A stretch of 40,939 bases of DNA from Clostridiales bacterium. Lineage in GTDB: Bacteria > Bacillota > Clostridia > Christensenellales > Borkfalkiaceae. The stretch covers positions 1 to 40,939 of the forward strand of contig SVHG01000020.1 in the NCBI GenBank assembly GCA_015055965.1. Direction: 5' to 3'. Numbering within the stretch: the first letter of the stretch is position 1; each line of letters opens with the position of its first letter. Both the position numbers and the translations under genes were made by a program. The notes below the pieces were generated by a model. That model ran no database searches and was not told the origin of the DNA. It was given only the letters and a program-made list of their open reading frames with translations. Of this stretch, positions 9,677 through 18,425 are shown one piece after another.

Positions 9677-10678
9677 GTGAAAAGAGCGTTAAAAATTATA
9701 CTTGCTTTAATACTTGCAGTTTCTTGCGTTTTAGTAACGGGCTGTAGCTGCTTTCCAGTTTCTGAAAAGAAAGGTTTTTTTACAGATGCAGTTTTGCGTT
9801 CTAATGGGATAGAAGGTATTCAGCCCCCAAATTATATGTATTTAAGCAAAAACGTTATCATGCAAGAGATATATGTAAAAATAGAATATACTGCCTTTGA
9901 AGAATATGCAGAATACGTTTACGGTTTTTTAAAAGAGCGTTATACTTACCTTGGTTTTTGCGGAGTGGTGCACGATCGAATGTTTGGTGGTTCAGGTTCA
10001 TTTATTCATTGTTCAAACCAATTATCTCTTTTTAAAGATGCAAATGAGAATACTATAACATATACCTTTTTGTTTTATCCAAATGATGAAATTGGTAGAG
10101 TTAATTACACGAATCTTCACGTTACTCTCGTTTATTATTTAAAGGAAAGGTCGTGGACGCAATCCAATTTCGTAATGGGCTTGCGAAAGCTTGGTGCAAC
10201 AACGGAATATTATTATAATGATGAATATTTGGAAGTAGACAACTTTGCAATTCAATACGTGCTTGACCCTTATAAGGCGCAAATAACTGAATATAATGAT
10301 GGAAGGAAATTTGCTTTTGCCATTAATCAATATTATCAAAGCTCTGAAAATAATATAGGAGCAGGTACTTGCGTGAAGGAATTTATTGATGAGCACCGTG
10401 AAACATTTGGTGTAAGCAAAAGTAGTGCAGTAAGTGCCGTTTTGCGTTATGAACCTGAATTTTATAATGAAAACGTTTTGTATATTGCGTATACCCCCAT
10501 TGCAGCAGGTAAAAATGCAAGAGTTATTTTCTGCTGGATTGATGACGCAGTAAGATATGGTACGGAAATAAATGATGGTCGTGGTTTATACGTTAAATTT
10601 GAATATTATGATGATGCAAGCATAACAGAGCCAATGAATTTATATGCGCTTGTTGAATTTCCTAAAAGTTATATATAA
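9677..10678 (+). CDS. Lipoprotein of unknown function, tandem paralogue 1
   Basis: A 333-residue lipoprotein starting at GTG after AAAGGAGA. The signal peptide (KRALKIILALILAVSC) ends in LVTGC, predicting lipidation at Cys23. The mature part is rich in Tyr and acidic residues. It shares landmarks with the next two proteins: FEEYAEYVYGFLKERY (about 75), a YYYNDEYL-type segment (about 175), and a C-terminal RYEPEFY then AGKNARVIFCWIDD block (about 255-295) ending in EPMNLYALVEFP. I recognise no known domain. The gene is monocistronic with its own promoter and hairpin terminator. The first 30 codons and upstream DNA are almost identical to the next paralogue, while the rest of the protein has diverged strongly. 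Confidence 0.85.
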   Translation: MKRALKIILALILAVSCVLVTGCSCFPVSEKKGFFTDAVLRSNGIEGIQPPNYMYLSKNVIMQEIYVKIEYTAFEEYAEYVYGFLKERYTYLGFCGVVHDRMFGGSGSFIHCSNQLSLFKDANENTITYTFLFYPNDEIGRVNYTNLHVTLVYYLKERSWTQSNFVMGLRKLGATTEYYYNDEYLEVDNFAIQYVLDPYKAQITEYNDGRKFAFAINQYYQSSENNIGAGTCVKEFIDEHRETFGVSKSSAVSAVLRYEPEFYNENVLYIAYTPIAAGKNARVIFCWIDDAVRYGTEINDGRGLYVKFEYYDDASITEPMNLYALVEFPKSYI

Positions 10679-10699
10679 ACAATTTAAGAACTGTTTTGC

Positions 10700-10741
10700 A
10701 GGGTTATAGTGTGAGTTAATCGCGCTATAGCCCTACTTTTT
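10700..10741 (+). terminator. Terminator of the GGCTATAG repeat family, copy 2
   Basis: AGGGTTATAG pairs with CTATAGCCCT (10725-10734) with one G-U pair replacing G-C. It has the same AGTTAAT loop and T-run as copy 1. Confidence 0.85.
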
Positions 10742-10795
10742 GTTTGATTTTGGTTGTTTTTTACATTGTTCTAACTTAAAATTTTAAATATACTA

Positions 10796-10824
10796 TTGAC
10801 AATAACTTATTAATATGTTAGTAT
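10796..10824 (+). promoter_or_regulatory. Promoter of lipoprotein paralogue 2
   Basis: TTGACA (10796-10801), 17 bases, TAGTAT (10819-10824). The sequence matches the promoter at 9618 nearly base for base, marking a duplicated unit of terminator, promoter and gene start. Confidence 0.7.
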
Positions 10825-10854
10825 ATAATTATAAATTTGTTAAGGAGAGTAGTT

Positions 10855-11823
10855 GTGAAAAGAGCGTTAAAAATTATACTTGCTTTAATACTTGCAGTTT
10901 CTTGCGTTTTAGTAACGGGCTGCAGCTGCTTTCCGGTTTCTGAAAAGGAAGGCTTTTTTACTAACTCAAAGCTAAGGAGTGAAGGATTAGAAGGCCTTGA
11001 AAGGCCGGATTACGATTACTCTCATTATACCACTATGACTCCTGCAGTTTACGGCATGATTGAGTATTCTGCTTTTGAAGAATACGCTGAGTATCTTTTT
11101 AACTTCTTAACGGAACGTTACGAATACGTTGGATTTAACGGTGGAACTTCTTTTCAATTGTTTACCTACAACGGAACGTTCGTTAACGCGCTTAATAATA
11201 TTGCAAACTGCAGAACGGAAGATGAGATTAAAGTAATATACGAATTTTTATATTTTACGGAAAGGGATTTAGAAAGGAGTGACGGCGTTCCCGGTTTTAC
11301 CCATAATTTTGTAAAGCTAGTTTATCTTTTTACTCCGCAAGATAACCTTAATTTTGCATTCTCATTCCCAAATACCAGCTTGTTTGGCGGTAAGTTTTAT
11401 TATAATGATAGTTTTCTTGATCCAACTACCTTGAACGTGGAATACCTTTTAGAGCCTTACAAAAAAGAAAGATATCCTTCTGATCATGGCTTTAACTATA
11501 TACTAGACGATTATGAAGACGACAACAATCGAAATACGGTAAAGGATTTTATAAACAACTATGCGGATAGCTTCGGCGCAAGAAAAAGTGCTTTAGTATC
11601 AAGAGTGTTGCAATATGAGCCGGAATATTTTATCGATAATTTTTTAAGTATACAATGCGGATATTTACCTCCCGGCAAAAATGCAAAAATTAGCGCTTGC
11701 TGGATAGACGAAGGCTCTATTTACGTTAGATTTGAGCTTTACGACGATCCAACCGTAACGGAAAGAATGAACGTATGCGCTATCATACAATTCCCTGATA
11801 ACCTGTACGAAAGCTACAAATAA
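10855..11823 (+). CDS. Lipoprotein of unknown function, tandem paralogue 2
   Basis: A 322-residue lipoprotein. The GTG at 10855 is chosen because it sits after TAAGGAGAG exactly as in paralogue 1; an in-frame TTG 18 bases upstream would include the ribosome site in the gene. The signal peptide is the same as paralogue 1 up to LVTGC (Cys23). Shared landmarks are FEEYAEYLFNFLTERYEYVGF (about 72), FYYNDSFLD (about 190), a YEPEYF segment and PGKNAKISACWIDEG (about 285). No domain is recognised. Near-identity to paralogue 1 in the control region and signal peptide, with loss of it in the mature part, suggests fast divergence after duplication or gene conversion confined to the 5' end. Confidence 0.85.
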   Translation: MKRALKIILALILAVSCVLVTGCSCFPVSEKEGFFTNSKLRSEGLEGLERPDYDYSHYTTMTPAVYGMIEYSAFEEYAEYLFNFLTERYEYVGFNGGTSFQLFTYNGTFVNALNNIANCRTEDEIKVIYEFLYFTERDLERSDGVPGFTHNFVKLVYLFTPQDNLNFAFSFPNTSLFGGKFYYNDSFLDPTTLNVEYLLEPYKKERYPSDHGFNYILDDYEDDNNRNTVKDFINNYADSFGARKSALVSRVLQYEPEYFIDNFLSIQCGYLPPGKNAKISACWIDEGSIYVRFELYDDPTVTERMNVCAIIQFPDNLYESYK

Positions 11824-11850
11824 CAGATGGTTAACAAAATAATAAACAAA

Positions 11851-11888
11851 GGCTATAGTGAGTTAATCGCACTATAGCCCTATTTTTT
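11851..11888 (+). terminator. Terminator of the GGCTATAG repeat family, copy 3
   Basis: GGCTATAGTG (11851-11860) pairs perfectly with CACTATAGCC (11870-11879), and six T follow. Relative to copies 1 and 2 both arms are altered so that pairing is kept, which indicates selection on the RNA stem. Confidence 0.85.
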
Positions 11889-11930
11889 ACTGTTTTTAGT
11901 TTGATTGAATAAGAAAAATTTAAAAGCATA

Positions 11931-11959
11931 TTGACAAATTACGATTATTGTGGTAACAT
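11931..11959 (+). promoter_or_regulatory. Promoter of lipoprotein paralogue 3
   Basis: TTGACA (11931-11936), 17 bases, TAACAT (11954-11959), 33 bases before the ATG. Confidence 0.65.
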
Positions 11960-11992
11960 ATAATTGGCATAACCAATAAGGAGCTTGTATAA

Positions 11993-13003
11993 ATGAAAAA
12001 AATATTTAAGTTGTTTGTTTTAATAGTGCTTGCAATTTCTTGCGCGATAGCAACGGGATGCGCTTGCATTATGGATTATAAAACCGACTTTTTTAAACGA
12101 TCCCATTTAAGGGGGAAGGGGATAGAAGATCTTCAAGCCCCCGATTATGAATACGTTGATTCTTTATTTTTTGCAACTTCCTTGATATGGGGTTATATTG
12201 AGCTTGATGCTTTTGAAGAATACGCACAATACGTTCACGAATTTTTGCAAGAGCACTTTAGATACGTTGGCTTTTGTGGGGAAAGATATATTTCAATGTT
12301 TTCAGGTTACTACTCACTTGTTGAATGCGAAGAAGGATTGGAAAATTTTAGAACTGAAACGGAAAATGAAATTGAATATAAATTTTTTTACTATGACTTT
12401 GACTACGACGTTAGTACTTACGTAGAAGGACATCTATCCACTCCAAGGGGGTACGTTATAATCCTTGAATATTTTTTTGAAGAGAGCACGATAAAGAACA
12501 AAAAATCAAATTTTCGTATGGAAATTGATGACGGCGAATATTATTATAACGGCAGTTACAACGACGCCGACGATCTAAACTTTCAAATAGTATCTGAGCC
12601 CTATAAAAAGCACGATAGCGGTCGCTACAACTCAAAAAAATTCAGCTATCCCATGACGCAATATTATAATGATAGCGATTCCTCAAGCAATCAAGATACC
12701 ACAAATAACATGGCTGGCTTGGTCACTGAATATTTATCTCAATACGGCGAAAGAAAAAGTGACATGCTCACTGCGGTTTTAAAATATGAACCGGAATATT
12801 TTGAAAATAATATGTTGCTAATTGAATGCGTTTATCTTAAAGCCGGTCAAAATGCGAGACTCGTTAGTTGTTGGTCCGAGGTTGAAGGGGAATACCTTAT
12901 TTACACGAGATACGAATATTATGAAGATGCAAGCATAACCGAGCCAATAAATTTATTCTTTATCATTGAATTACCGCAAAGCATATTGGATTTTGGTAAA
13001 TAA
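11993..13003 (+). CDS. Lipoprotein of unknown function, tandem paralogue 3
   Basis: A 336-residue lipoprotein starting at ATG after AAGGAG. The signal peptide ends in IATGC, predicting lipidation at Cys23. It is the most divergent of the three tandem copies but keeps the family landmarks: ELDAFEEYAQYVHEFLQEHFRYVGF (about 65), YYYNGSYNDADDL (about 182), then YEPEYF and AGQNARLVSCW near 260-285, and EPINLFFIIELP at the end. No known domain is recognised. It lies between a family hairpin at 11851 and another at 13023, so it is a separate transcription unit. Three related lipoproteins with independent promoters suggest differential expression or antigenic diversification, which is inference. Confidence 0.85.
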   Translation: MKKIFKLFVLIVLAISCAIATGCACIMDYKTDFFKRSHLRGKGIEDLQAPDYEYVDSLFFATSLIWGYIELDAFEEYAQYVHEFLQEHFRYVGFCGERYISMFSGYYSLVECEEGLENFRTETENEIEYKFFYYDFDYDVSTYVEGHLSTPRGYVIILEYFFEESTIKNKKSNFRMEIDDGEYYYNGSYNDADDLNFQIVSEPYKKHDSGRYNSKKFSYPMTQYYNDSDSSSNQDTTNNMAGLVTEYLSQYGERKSDMLTAVLKYEPEYFENNMLLIECVYLKAGQNARLVSCWSEVEGEYLIYTRYEYYEDASITEPINLFFIIELPQSILDFGK

Positions 13004-13022
13004 GAAAAATTAAATACAAAAT

Positions 13023-13066
13023 GGGGCTATAGTGTGAGTTAATCGCGCTATAGCCCTACTTTTTTT
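13023..13066 (+). terminator. Terminator of the GGCTATAG repeat family, copy 4
   Basis: GGGCTATAG (from 13024) pairs with CTATAGCCC (13048-13056), with the same TGTGAGTTAATCGCG interior as copies 1 and 2, and seven T follow. Confidence 0.85.
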
Positions 13067-13095
13067 GTAAAAAAATTACTTTTAAAGGTTGTTTT

Positions 13096-13125
13096 TTAAC
13101 AATGGTAGCCCCTTTAACGTATAAT
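13096..13125 (+). promoter_or_regulatory. Promoter of the ZIP transporter gene
   Basis: TTAACA (13096-13101), an 18-base spacer and TATAAT (13120-13125), 24 bases before the ATG. Confidence 0.55.
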
Positions 13126-13149
13126 AAGTTATAGGGATACTTATGAAAA

Positions 13150-13872
13150 ATGACGGGGCAATACTTAAGACTTGTAGGCTTTATCTTTCCCTTTTTAATG
13201 AACGCGCTTGGCGCTATGATGATATTCTTTACACCCGGTAAAAAGGATGGTGGAATATTTTTAGGAATATCTGCGGGAATAATGACGGCTGCTTGCATAT
13301 TCTCTTTAATAATACCAGCCGTAGGCCTAAGCGCTCATTTAGGCGGACTTGCTTTTTTGCCCGCTTGCGTGGGGCTTTTCGTTGGTGCGGGCTTTATATA
13401 TTTTTCTGAAAAGCTGTTTAAGGGGCAGGGGGAAGAGCGTAAGCTTAGTAAATTATTTTGGGCGGTTACTCTTCATAATCTGCCGGAGGGCTTGGCGGTT
13501 GGCTTTGCCTTTGGAGCAGGTGGGTTAGGTCTTGCAAGCGCGTTAAGCGTTTCCTTTGGAATAGGCGTGCAGAATTTTCCGGAAGGGTTAGCTATTGCTC
13601 TTGCGTATAACCGTAACGGTAAAAACAAGTTGAAGAGTTTTTCTTATGGAGTTATAAGCGGTATAATAGAGCCGATTAGCGCGCTTATAGGTGCGTTTTT
13701 AGTTGTATGGCTAAGCTTTTTACAGCCCTTAATACTATCCTTTGCTGCGGGGTGTATGATATTCGTTATAGTAGAGCAGTTAATCCCCGATAGCGTTCAT
13801 TCTAAGGGTGGGGTTTGGGGCTTTATTATAGGATTTTGTATAATGATGGCGTTAGATTTGGCTTTGGGTTAA
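13150..13872 (+). CDS. ZIP family divalent metal transporter (GufA-like)
   Basis: A 240-residue membrane protein with about eight helices. The two family signatures are visible: HNLPEGLAVG (about 113-122) and VQNFPEGLAIALAY (about 141-154). These contribute the intramembrane metal site of ZIP transporters, which move zinc, iron or manganese into the cytoplasm. Gln in place of His in the second motif resembles the GufA branch. The ATG at 13150 opens the correct frame; an ATG at 13143 is in another frame and gives no product. The ribosome site is weak (ATAGGG). Its own promoter lies upstream and a strong hairpin follows at 13942. The metal transported cannot be read from sequence. Confidence 0.85.
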   Translation: MTGQYLRLVGFIFPFLMNALGAMMIFFTPGKKDGGIFLGISAGIMTAACIFSLIIPAVGLSAHLGGLAFLPACVGLFVGAGFIYFSEKLFKGQGEERKLSKLFWAVTLHNLPEGLAVGFAFGAGGLGLASALSVSFGIGVQNFPEGLAIALAYNRNGKNKLKSFSYGVISGIIEPISALIGAFLVVWLSFLQPLILSFAAGCMIFVIVEQLIPDSVHSKGGVWGFIIGFCIMMALDLALG

Positions 13873-13941
13873 TGCCACTTAAAAAGTTAATCGGTAAGCT
13901 ATCGAATAAAAAAAACTTTTTCAAACTAAATAAACGGCAAC

Positions 13942-13995
13942 AAATTGTAAGATTTTTCCTTAAAAAAGGAAGAAATTTTGCAATTTTTTTTATTT
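13942..13995 (+). terminator. Long intrinsic terminator after the ZIP gene
   Basis: AAATTGTAAGATTTTTCCTT (13942-13961) pairs imperfectly with the matching arm at 13966-13986, and a T-rich tail follows. Confidence 0.8.
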
Positions 13996-14030
13996 TTATA
14001 AAATAAATTAGTAAAAAAGCGCTAGTTTTT

Positions 14031-14059
14031 TTGACTGTTAAGTCTAAATGTGATATAAT
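14031..14059 (+). promoter_or_regulatory. Promoter of the hydrogenase operon
   Basis: TTGACT (14031-14036), 17 bases and a consensus TATAAT (14054-14059). The leader of about 75 bases shows no recognised riboswitch. Confidence 0.8.
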
Positions 14060-14139
14060 AAAAGTCGGTGATTGCACTATCATCAAGGAAAACTCGTATT
14101 TTTTAAACTTTGCAGAAGCAAAGAATTCGGAGGATAAGT

Positions 14140-14634
14140 ATGAAAAAAGTTACTAACATTCCTTTTGACGGAACTCCCGAGCAGGAAGCTCAACTTAGGG
14201 AGGTTCTTTCAAAACTCAAAAGCGTTCCGGGCGGACTTATGCCTGCAATGCAACAGGCTCAGGAAATTTACGGTTATTTACCCAAAGAGGTTCAAGTAAT
14301 AATCGCAGAAGAAATGGGCGTATCACTTTCCGAAGTTTACGGAATAGCAACCTTCTACGCACAGTTTGCGCTTTCACCTAAGGGCGAATATAAAGTAGCC
14401 GTATGCTTAGGTACTGCATGCTACGTTAAGGGCTCTGGTGAGATTTTTGACGAATTCTCAAAGCTTCTCGGAATCGAAAACGGCGGCGTTACTCCCGATA
14501 AGAGATTTTCACTTGACGCAACCCGTTGTATCGGATGCTGTGGTCTTGCCCCCGTATTAACCATTAACGACGAGGTTTACGGCAAAATTACCGCTAAAGA
14601 CGTTGCAGGAATACTTGCAAAATACAACGCGTAA
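14140..14634 (+). CDS. hydC: NADH-dependent [FeFe] hydrogenase, NuoE-like gamma subunit
   Basis: A 164-residue thioredoxin-fold [2Fe-2S] protein of the NuoE/HydC/HndA family. Cluster ligands are visible as C89-x4-C94 (CLGTACYVKG) and C130-x3-C134 (CIGCCGLAP). Upstream is the family segment GGLMPAMQQAQEIYGYLPKEV. The ATG at 14140 is preceded by CGGAGG; a longer in-frame reading from 14110 would include the ribosome site. It passes electrons between the flavin subunit and the other clusters in the trimeric hydrogenase. It is the first gene of hydC-hydB-hydA, with a 39-base gap to hydB, and is transcribed from the promoter at 14031. Confidence 0.93.
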   Translation: MKKVTNIPFDGTPEQEAQLREVLSKLKSVPGGLMPAMQQAQEIYGYLPKEVQVIIAEEMGVSLSEVYGIATFYAQFALSPKGEYKVAVCLGTACYVKGSGEIFDEFSKLLGIENGGVTPDKRFSLDATRCIGCCGLAPVLTINDEVYGKITAKDVAGILAKYNA

Positions 14635-14673
14635 GCCGTTGTTCTACTATTTAAGGAATCGGAGGATAAAGAT

Positions 14674-16536
14674 ATGAAAACAGTTGCGGAACTAAACGCA
14701 ATCAAGCAAAAAAGAGGAGAGCTTTTTGGCGCAAGCATGCATCATATTCTAGTTTGTGGCGGAACGGGTTGTACCTCAAGCAAATCAATGAACATAATTA
14801 AGGAACTAAACGCACAAATTGAAGCAAAGCACCTTGAAGGTAAGGTTCGCGTTGTTATGACCGGTTGCTTCGGTCTTTGCGCAAAAGGTCCTATCGTAGT
14901 AGTATATCCCGAAGGAACGTTCTACCACTCAATCAGCGTAGACGACGTTACTGATATTATTGATACTCACATAATCGGCGGAACTCCCGTAGAACGTCTA
15001 TTACATAAGGAAGAAACGGGCGAAACGGTAATGAAGCTTGACGATACCAAGTTTATGAACAAGCAAAAACGTCTTGCTTTACATAACTGTGGTGTTATCA
15101 ACCCCGAATGTATAGACGAATATATCGCTCGTGATGGCTACCAAGCTCTTGCTAAGGTAGTTACTGAAATGACTCCTCAAGACGTTATCGACGTAGTTTT
15201 AGCAAGCGGACTTCGCGGTCGTGGTGGCGCAGGCTTCCCCACCGGTAGAAAGTGGGCTTTTGCTAAGGCATCAAAGGGCGACGTTAAGTACGTTTGCTGT
15301 AACGCAGACGAGGGCGACCCCGGTGCGTTCATGGATAGATCAGTTTTAGAAGGCGATCCCCACGTTGTTATCGAAGCTATGGCAATTGCTGCATACGCTA
15401 TCGGTAGTAACCAAGGTTTCGTTTATATTAGAGCAGAATATCCTATCGCAGTTCAAAGATTACAAAAGGCTATTGACGACGCTAAGGCTAACGGTGTTCT
15501 TGGTGATAACATCTTCGGCTCAGGCTTTAGCTTCAATCTAGAAATCAGACTTGGCGCAGGCGCATTCGTTTGCGGTGAAGAAACTGCACTTATGACTTCT
15601 ATTGAAGGTAAGCGTGGCGAACCCCGTCCCAGACCTCCTTTCCCTGCAATCAAGGGTTTATTCGGCAAGCCTACTATTTTAAATAACGTAGAAACCTATG
15701 CTAACATTCCCGCAATTATTAGAAACGGCGCAGAATGGTTTAGCTCTATGGGTACTGAAAAGAGTAAGGGTACTAAGGTATTCGCTCTTGGCGGTAAGAT
15801 CGTTAACACCGGTCTAGTAGAAGTTCCCATGGGTACTACCTTACGTGAAATCGTATTCGATATCGGTGGCGGTATTCCCAACGGTAAGAAATTCAAAGCA
15901 GCTCAAACGGGTGGTCCTTCAGGCGGATGTATTCCTGAATCTCATTTAGACGTTCCCATTGATTACGACAACCTAATTGCAATCGGATCTATGATGGGCT
16001 CAGGCGGTCTTATCGTTATGGACGAAGACAACTGTATGGTTGATATCGCTAAGTTCTTCCTTGAATTTACCGTTGACGAATCTTGCGGTAAATGTACTCC
16101 TTGCCGTATTGGTAACAAGCGTTTATTAGAGCTTTTAACCAAGGTAACCGAAGGTACTGCAACCATGGAAGATATAGAAAGAATGGAACAGCTTTGCCAA
16201 TACATCAAGAACAATTCGCTTTGCGGTCTTGGTCAAACTGCTCCTAACCCCGTACTTTCAACCCTTCGTTATTTCAGAGATGAATACATCGCGCACGTAC
16301 GAGATAAGGTATGTCCCGCGGGCGTATGTAAGAAGCTTGTAAGATTTGAAATTGATAAAGATAAATGTATCGGTTGCGGACTTTGCGCACGTCAATGTCC
16401 TGCAAATGCAATTGAAAGAACGGATTATATTGCTCCCGGTCATAAGCTTGCATCAATGGCAATCAATAATGAAAAATGCGTTAAATGCGGTGCATGTATG
16501 GCTGCATGTAAGTTCAACGCTATACATAAAGCGTAA
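14674..16536 (+). CDS. hydB: NADH-dependent [FeFe] hydrogenase, NuoF-like flavin subunit
   Basis: A 620-residue protein of the HydB/HndC type. It has an N-terminal [2Fe-2S] thioredoxin-like domain (C28, C33, C65, C69), then the NuoF core with GLRGRGGAGFPTGRKW (179-194) for FMN/NADH binding and GEETALMTSIEGKRGEPR (301-318). A [4Fe-4S] site follows with C471, C474, C477 and C517. The C-terminus carries two ferredoxin motifs, CIGCGLCARQCP (565-576) and CVKCGACMAACK (602-613), that are absent from respiratory NuoF. It oxidises or reduces NAD(H) and is the likely bifurcation site with ferredoxin in enzymes of this kind. The gene sits 15 bases before hydA, and CGGAGG precedes the ATG. Confidence 0.95.
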   Translation: MKTVAELNAIKQKRGELFGASMHHILVCGGTGCTSSKSMNIIKELNAQIEAKHLEGKVRVVMTGCFGLCAKGPIVVVYPEGTFYHSISVDDVTDIIDTHIIGGTPVERLLHKEETGETVMKLDDTKFMNKQKRLALHNCGVINPECIDEYIARDGYQALAKVVTEMTPQDVIDVVLASGLRGRGGAGFPTGRKWAFAKASKGDVKYVCCNADEGDPGAFMDRSVLEGDPHVVIEAMAIAAYAIGSNQGFVYIRAEYPIAVQRLQKAIDDAKANGVLGDNIFGSGFSFNLEIRLGAGAFVCGEETALMTSIEGKRGEPRPRPPFPAIKGLFGKPTILNNVETYANIPAIIRNGAEWFSSMGTEKSKGTKVFALGGKIVNTGLVEVPMGTTLREIVFDIGGGIPNGKKFKAAQTGGPSGGCIPESHLDVPIDYDNLIAIGSMMGSGGLIVMDEDNCMVDIAKFFLEFTVDESCGKCTPCRIGNKRLLELLTKVTEGTATMEDIERMEQLCQYIKNNSLCGLGQTAPNPVLSTLRYFRDEYIAHVRDKVCPAGVCKKLVRFEIDKDKCIGCGLCARQCPANAIERTDYIAPGHKLASMAINNEKCVKCGACMAACKFNAIHKA

Positions 16537-16551
16537 GCGGAGGTATAAAAA

Positions 16552-18285
16552 ATGATTAATCTTAAAATTAATAATATTCCCGTAACCGTTGAAGAGGGAA
16601 CTACTATATTAGAAGCTGCAAAGTCTATCGGTATTAAAATACCCACTCTTTGCTACATGAAGGAAATCAACGAAATCGGCGCTTGCCGTGTTTGCGTTGT
16701 AGAAGTTAAGGGCGCAAGAAGCCTAGTTGCTGCGTGTGTATATCCCGTTAACGAAGGTATGGAAGTATTTACCGATACTCCTGCAGTTCGCCAAGCTAGA
16801 AAGACTACTATTGAATTGATTTTATCTAACCACAATAAGAACTGTCTTTCTTGCGAAAGAAATATGAACTGTGAATTACAAGCTCTTTCTTTTGAATACG
16901 GTTGTGATTCAGCTGCTTTCAAGGGCGAAGTTACTCCCTCTGAAGTTGATGAATCTACCGATTATTTAGTTCGTGATAACAGTAAATGCGTTCTTTGCAG
17001 AAGATGTGTTGCAGTATGTAAATCAATCCAACACGTTGCAGTAATCGGCACTAAGAACCGTGGCTTTGCAACTGAAGTTGGTTGTGCGTTTAATGAAGAC
17101 TTAGCAGAAACCTCTTGCGCAGCTTGCGGTCAATGTATTAACGTATGTCCTACCGGCGCTCTTCACGAAAAGAGTGAAATCGATAACGTTCGCGCAGCTA
17201 TCGCTGATCCTAGCAAAACCGTTATCGTTGGTACTGCTCCTGCTGTAAGAGCTGCTTTAGGCGAAGAATTCGGTTATCCCATTGGAACGAACGTAGAAGG
17301 TCAAATGGTTTCTGCTCTTCGTTTACTTGGCTTCGATAAGATTTTTGACGTTAACTTTACCGCTGACTTAACTATCTTAGAAGAATCACACGAATTTATT
17401 GAAAGAGTTCAAGCAGGCCAGCATCTTCCCTTAATCACCAGCTGTTCACCCGGTTGGATTAGATTTATGGAATATTACTATCCTGAGCTTATCCCCAATA
17501 TTTCCAGCTGTAAGTCTCCCCAACAAATGTTTGGTGCTTGCGTAAAGACCTACTATGCAGAAAAGATGGGTATCAATCCTGAAGATATTTACGTAGTAAG
17601 CATCATGCCTTGCGTAGCTAAGAAGTTTGAAAAGAACAGAGCAGATCAATCTGCTGCAGGCGTTCCCGACGTGGACGCAGTTTTAACTACCAGAGAGCTT
17701 GCTAAGATGATTAAGGGTAACGGCGTTATCTTTAACGAACTTCCCAACGGCGAATTTGACGCTCCTTTAGGCGAATATACCGGCGCTGGCGTTATCTTTG
17801 GCGCAACCGGTGGAGTTATGGAAGCTGCTTTAAGAACTGCTGTTGAAACCATTACCGGCGAAAAGCTTGAAAACGTTGAATTTACCGAAGTTCGCGGAAC
17901 TCAAGGCATTAAGGAAGCTACCTATAAGGTTGGCGGATTAGAAGTAAGCGTTGCAGTTGCAAGCGGTTTAGAAAATGCAAGAGCTTTATGTGAACAAATT
18001 AAGAACGGTACTTGCAAATATCAGTTTATTGAAATCATGGGATGTCCCGGTGGTTGTGTAAACGGTGGCGGTCAACCCATTCAATCTGCTTTCGTTCGTA
18101 GAAATACAGACGTTCGCGCTCTTCGTGCAAGCGTTCTATATCAAATCGACGCTAACAGCAAGGTAAGAAAGAGTCATGAAAACGCTGTTGTTACTACCTT
18201 ATATAACGAATATTTCGGTAAGCCCGGTAGTCACAAGGCTCACGAAGTTCTTCACACCTCTTACGTAAAACGCAATAAATACTAA
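16552..18285 (+). CDS. hydA: [FeFe] hydrogenase catalytic subunit
   Basis: A 577-residue catalytic subunit of the HndD/HydA type. Domain order: a plant-type [2Fe-2S] ferredoxin domain (C34, C45, C48, C62), a His-Cys3 [4Fe-4S] domain (HNKNCLSCERNMNC, 94-107), two [4Fe-4S] motifs (CVLCRRCVAVC and CAACGQCINVCP), then the H-cluster domain. The three H-cluster signatures are TSCSPGW (296-302), MPCVAKKFE (352-360) and EIMGCPGGCVNGGGQP (494-509). It makes or consumes H2 by exchanging electrons with HydB. The first signature has Ser where TSCCPGW enzymes have a second Cys, and a Cys occurs nearby in NLSSCKSPQQ; this is discussed as a finding. It is the last gene of the operon and is followed by two consecutive terminators. 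Confidence 0.95.
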   Translation: MINLKINNIPVTVEEGTTILEAAKSIGIKIPTLCYMKEINEIGACRVCVVEVKGARSLVAACVYPVNEGMEVFTDTPAVRQARKTTIELILSNHNKNCLSCERNMNCELQALSFEYGCDSAAFKGEVTPSEVDESTDYLVRDNSKCVLCRRCVAVCKSIQHVAVIGTKNRGFATEVGCAFNEDLAETSCAACGQCINVCPTGALHEKSEIDNVRAAIADPSKTVIVGTAPAVRAALGEEFGYPIGTNVEGQMVSALRLLGFDKIFDVNFTADLTILEESHEFIERVQAGQHLPLITSCSPGWIRFMEYYYPELIPNISSCKSPQQMFGACVKTYYAEKMGINPEDIYVVSIMPCVAKKFEKNRADQSAAGVPDVDAVLTTRELAKMIKGNGVIFNELPNGEFDAPLGEYTGAGVIFGATGGVMEAALRTAVETITGEKLENVEFTEVRGTQGIKEATYKVGGLEVSVAVASGLENARALCEQIKNGTCKYQFIEIMGCPGGCVNGGGQPIQSAFVRRNTDVRALRASVLYQIDANSKVRKSHENAVVTTLYNEYFGKPGSHKAHEVLHTSYVKRNKY

Positions 18286-18293
18286 GATAAATT

Positions 18294-18323
18294 AAAAGCC
18301 GAAGGTAAACGCCTTCGGCTTTT
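18294..18323 (+). terminator. First terminator of the hydrogenase operon
   Basis: AAAAGCCGAAGG and CCTTCGGCTTTT form a perfect 12-bp stem just after the hydA stop codon. Confidence 0.9.
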
Positions 18324-18356
18324 GCTTAAGTAACTTTTTCGTTTATTTATAATCAG

Positions 18357-18388
18357 AAAATGGAGCGATTTTTTCGCTCCATTTTTTT
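18357..18388. terminator. Second, probably bidirectional, terminator
   Basis: ATGGAGCGA (18360-18368) pairs with TCGCTCCAT (18374-18382). It is followed by T-runs on the + strand and by a shorter T-run on the - strand, so it can also end the convergent ClC transcript. Confidence 0.75.
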
Positions 18389-18425
18389 ACTAATATATAT
18401 TTGAATTATGTTATTAAAAGCGCCG

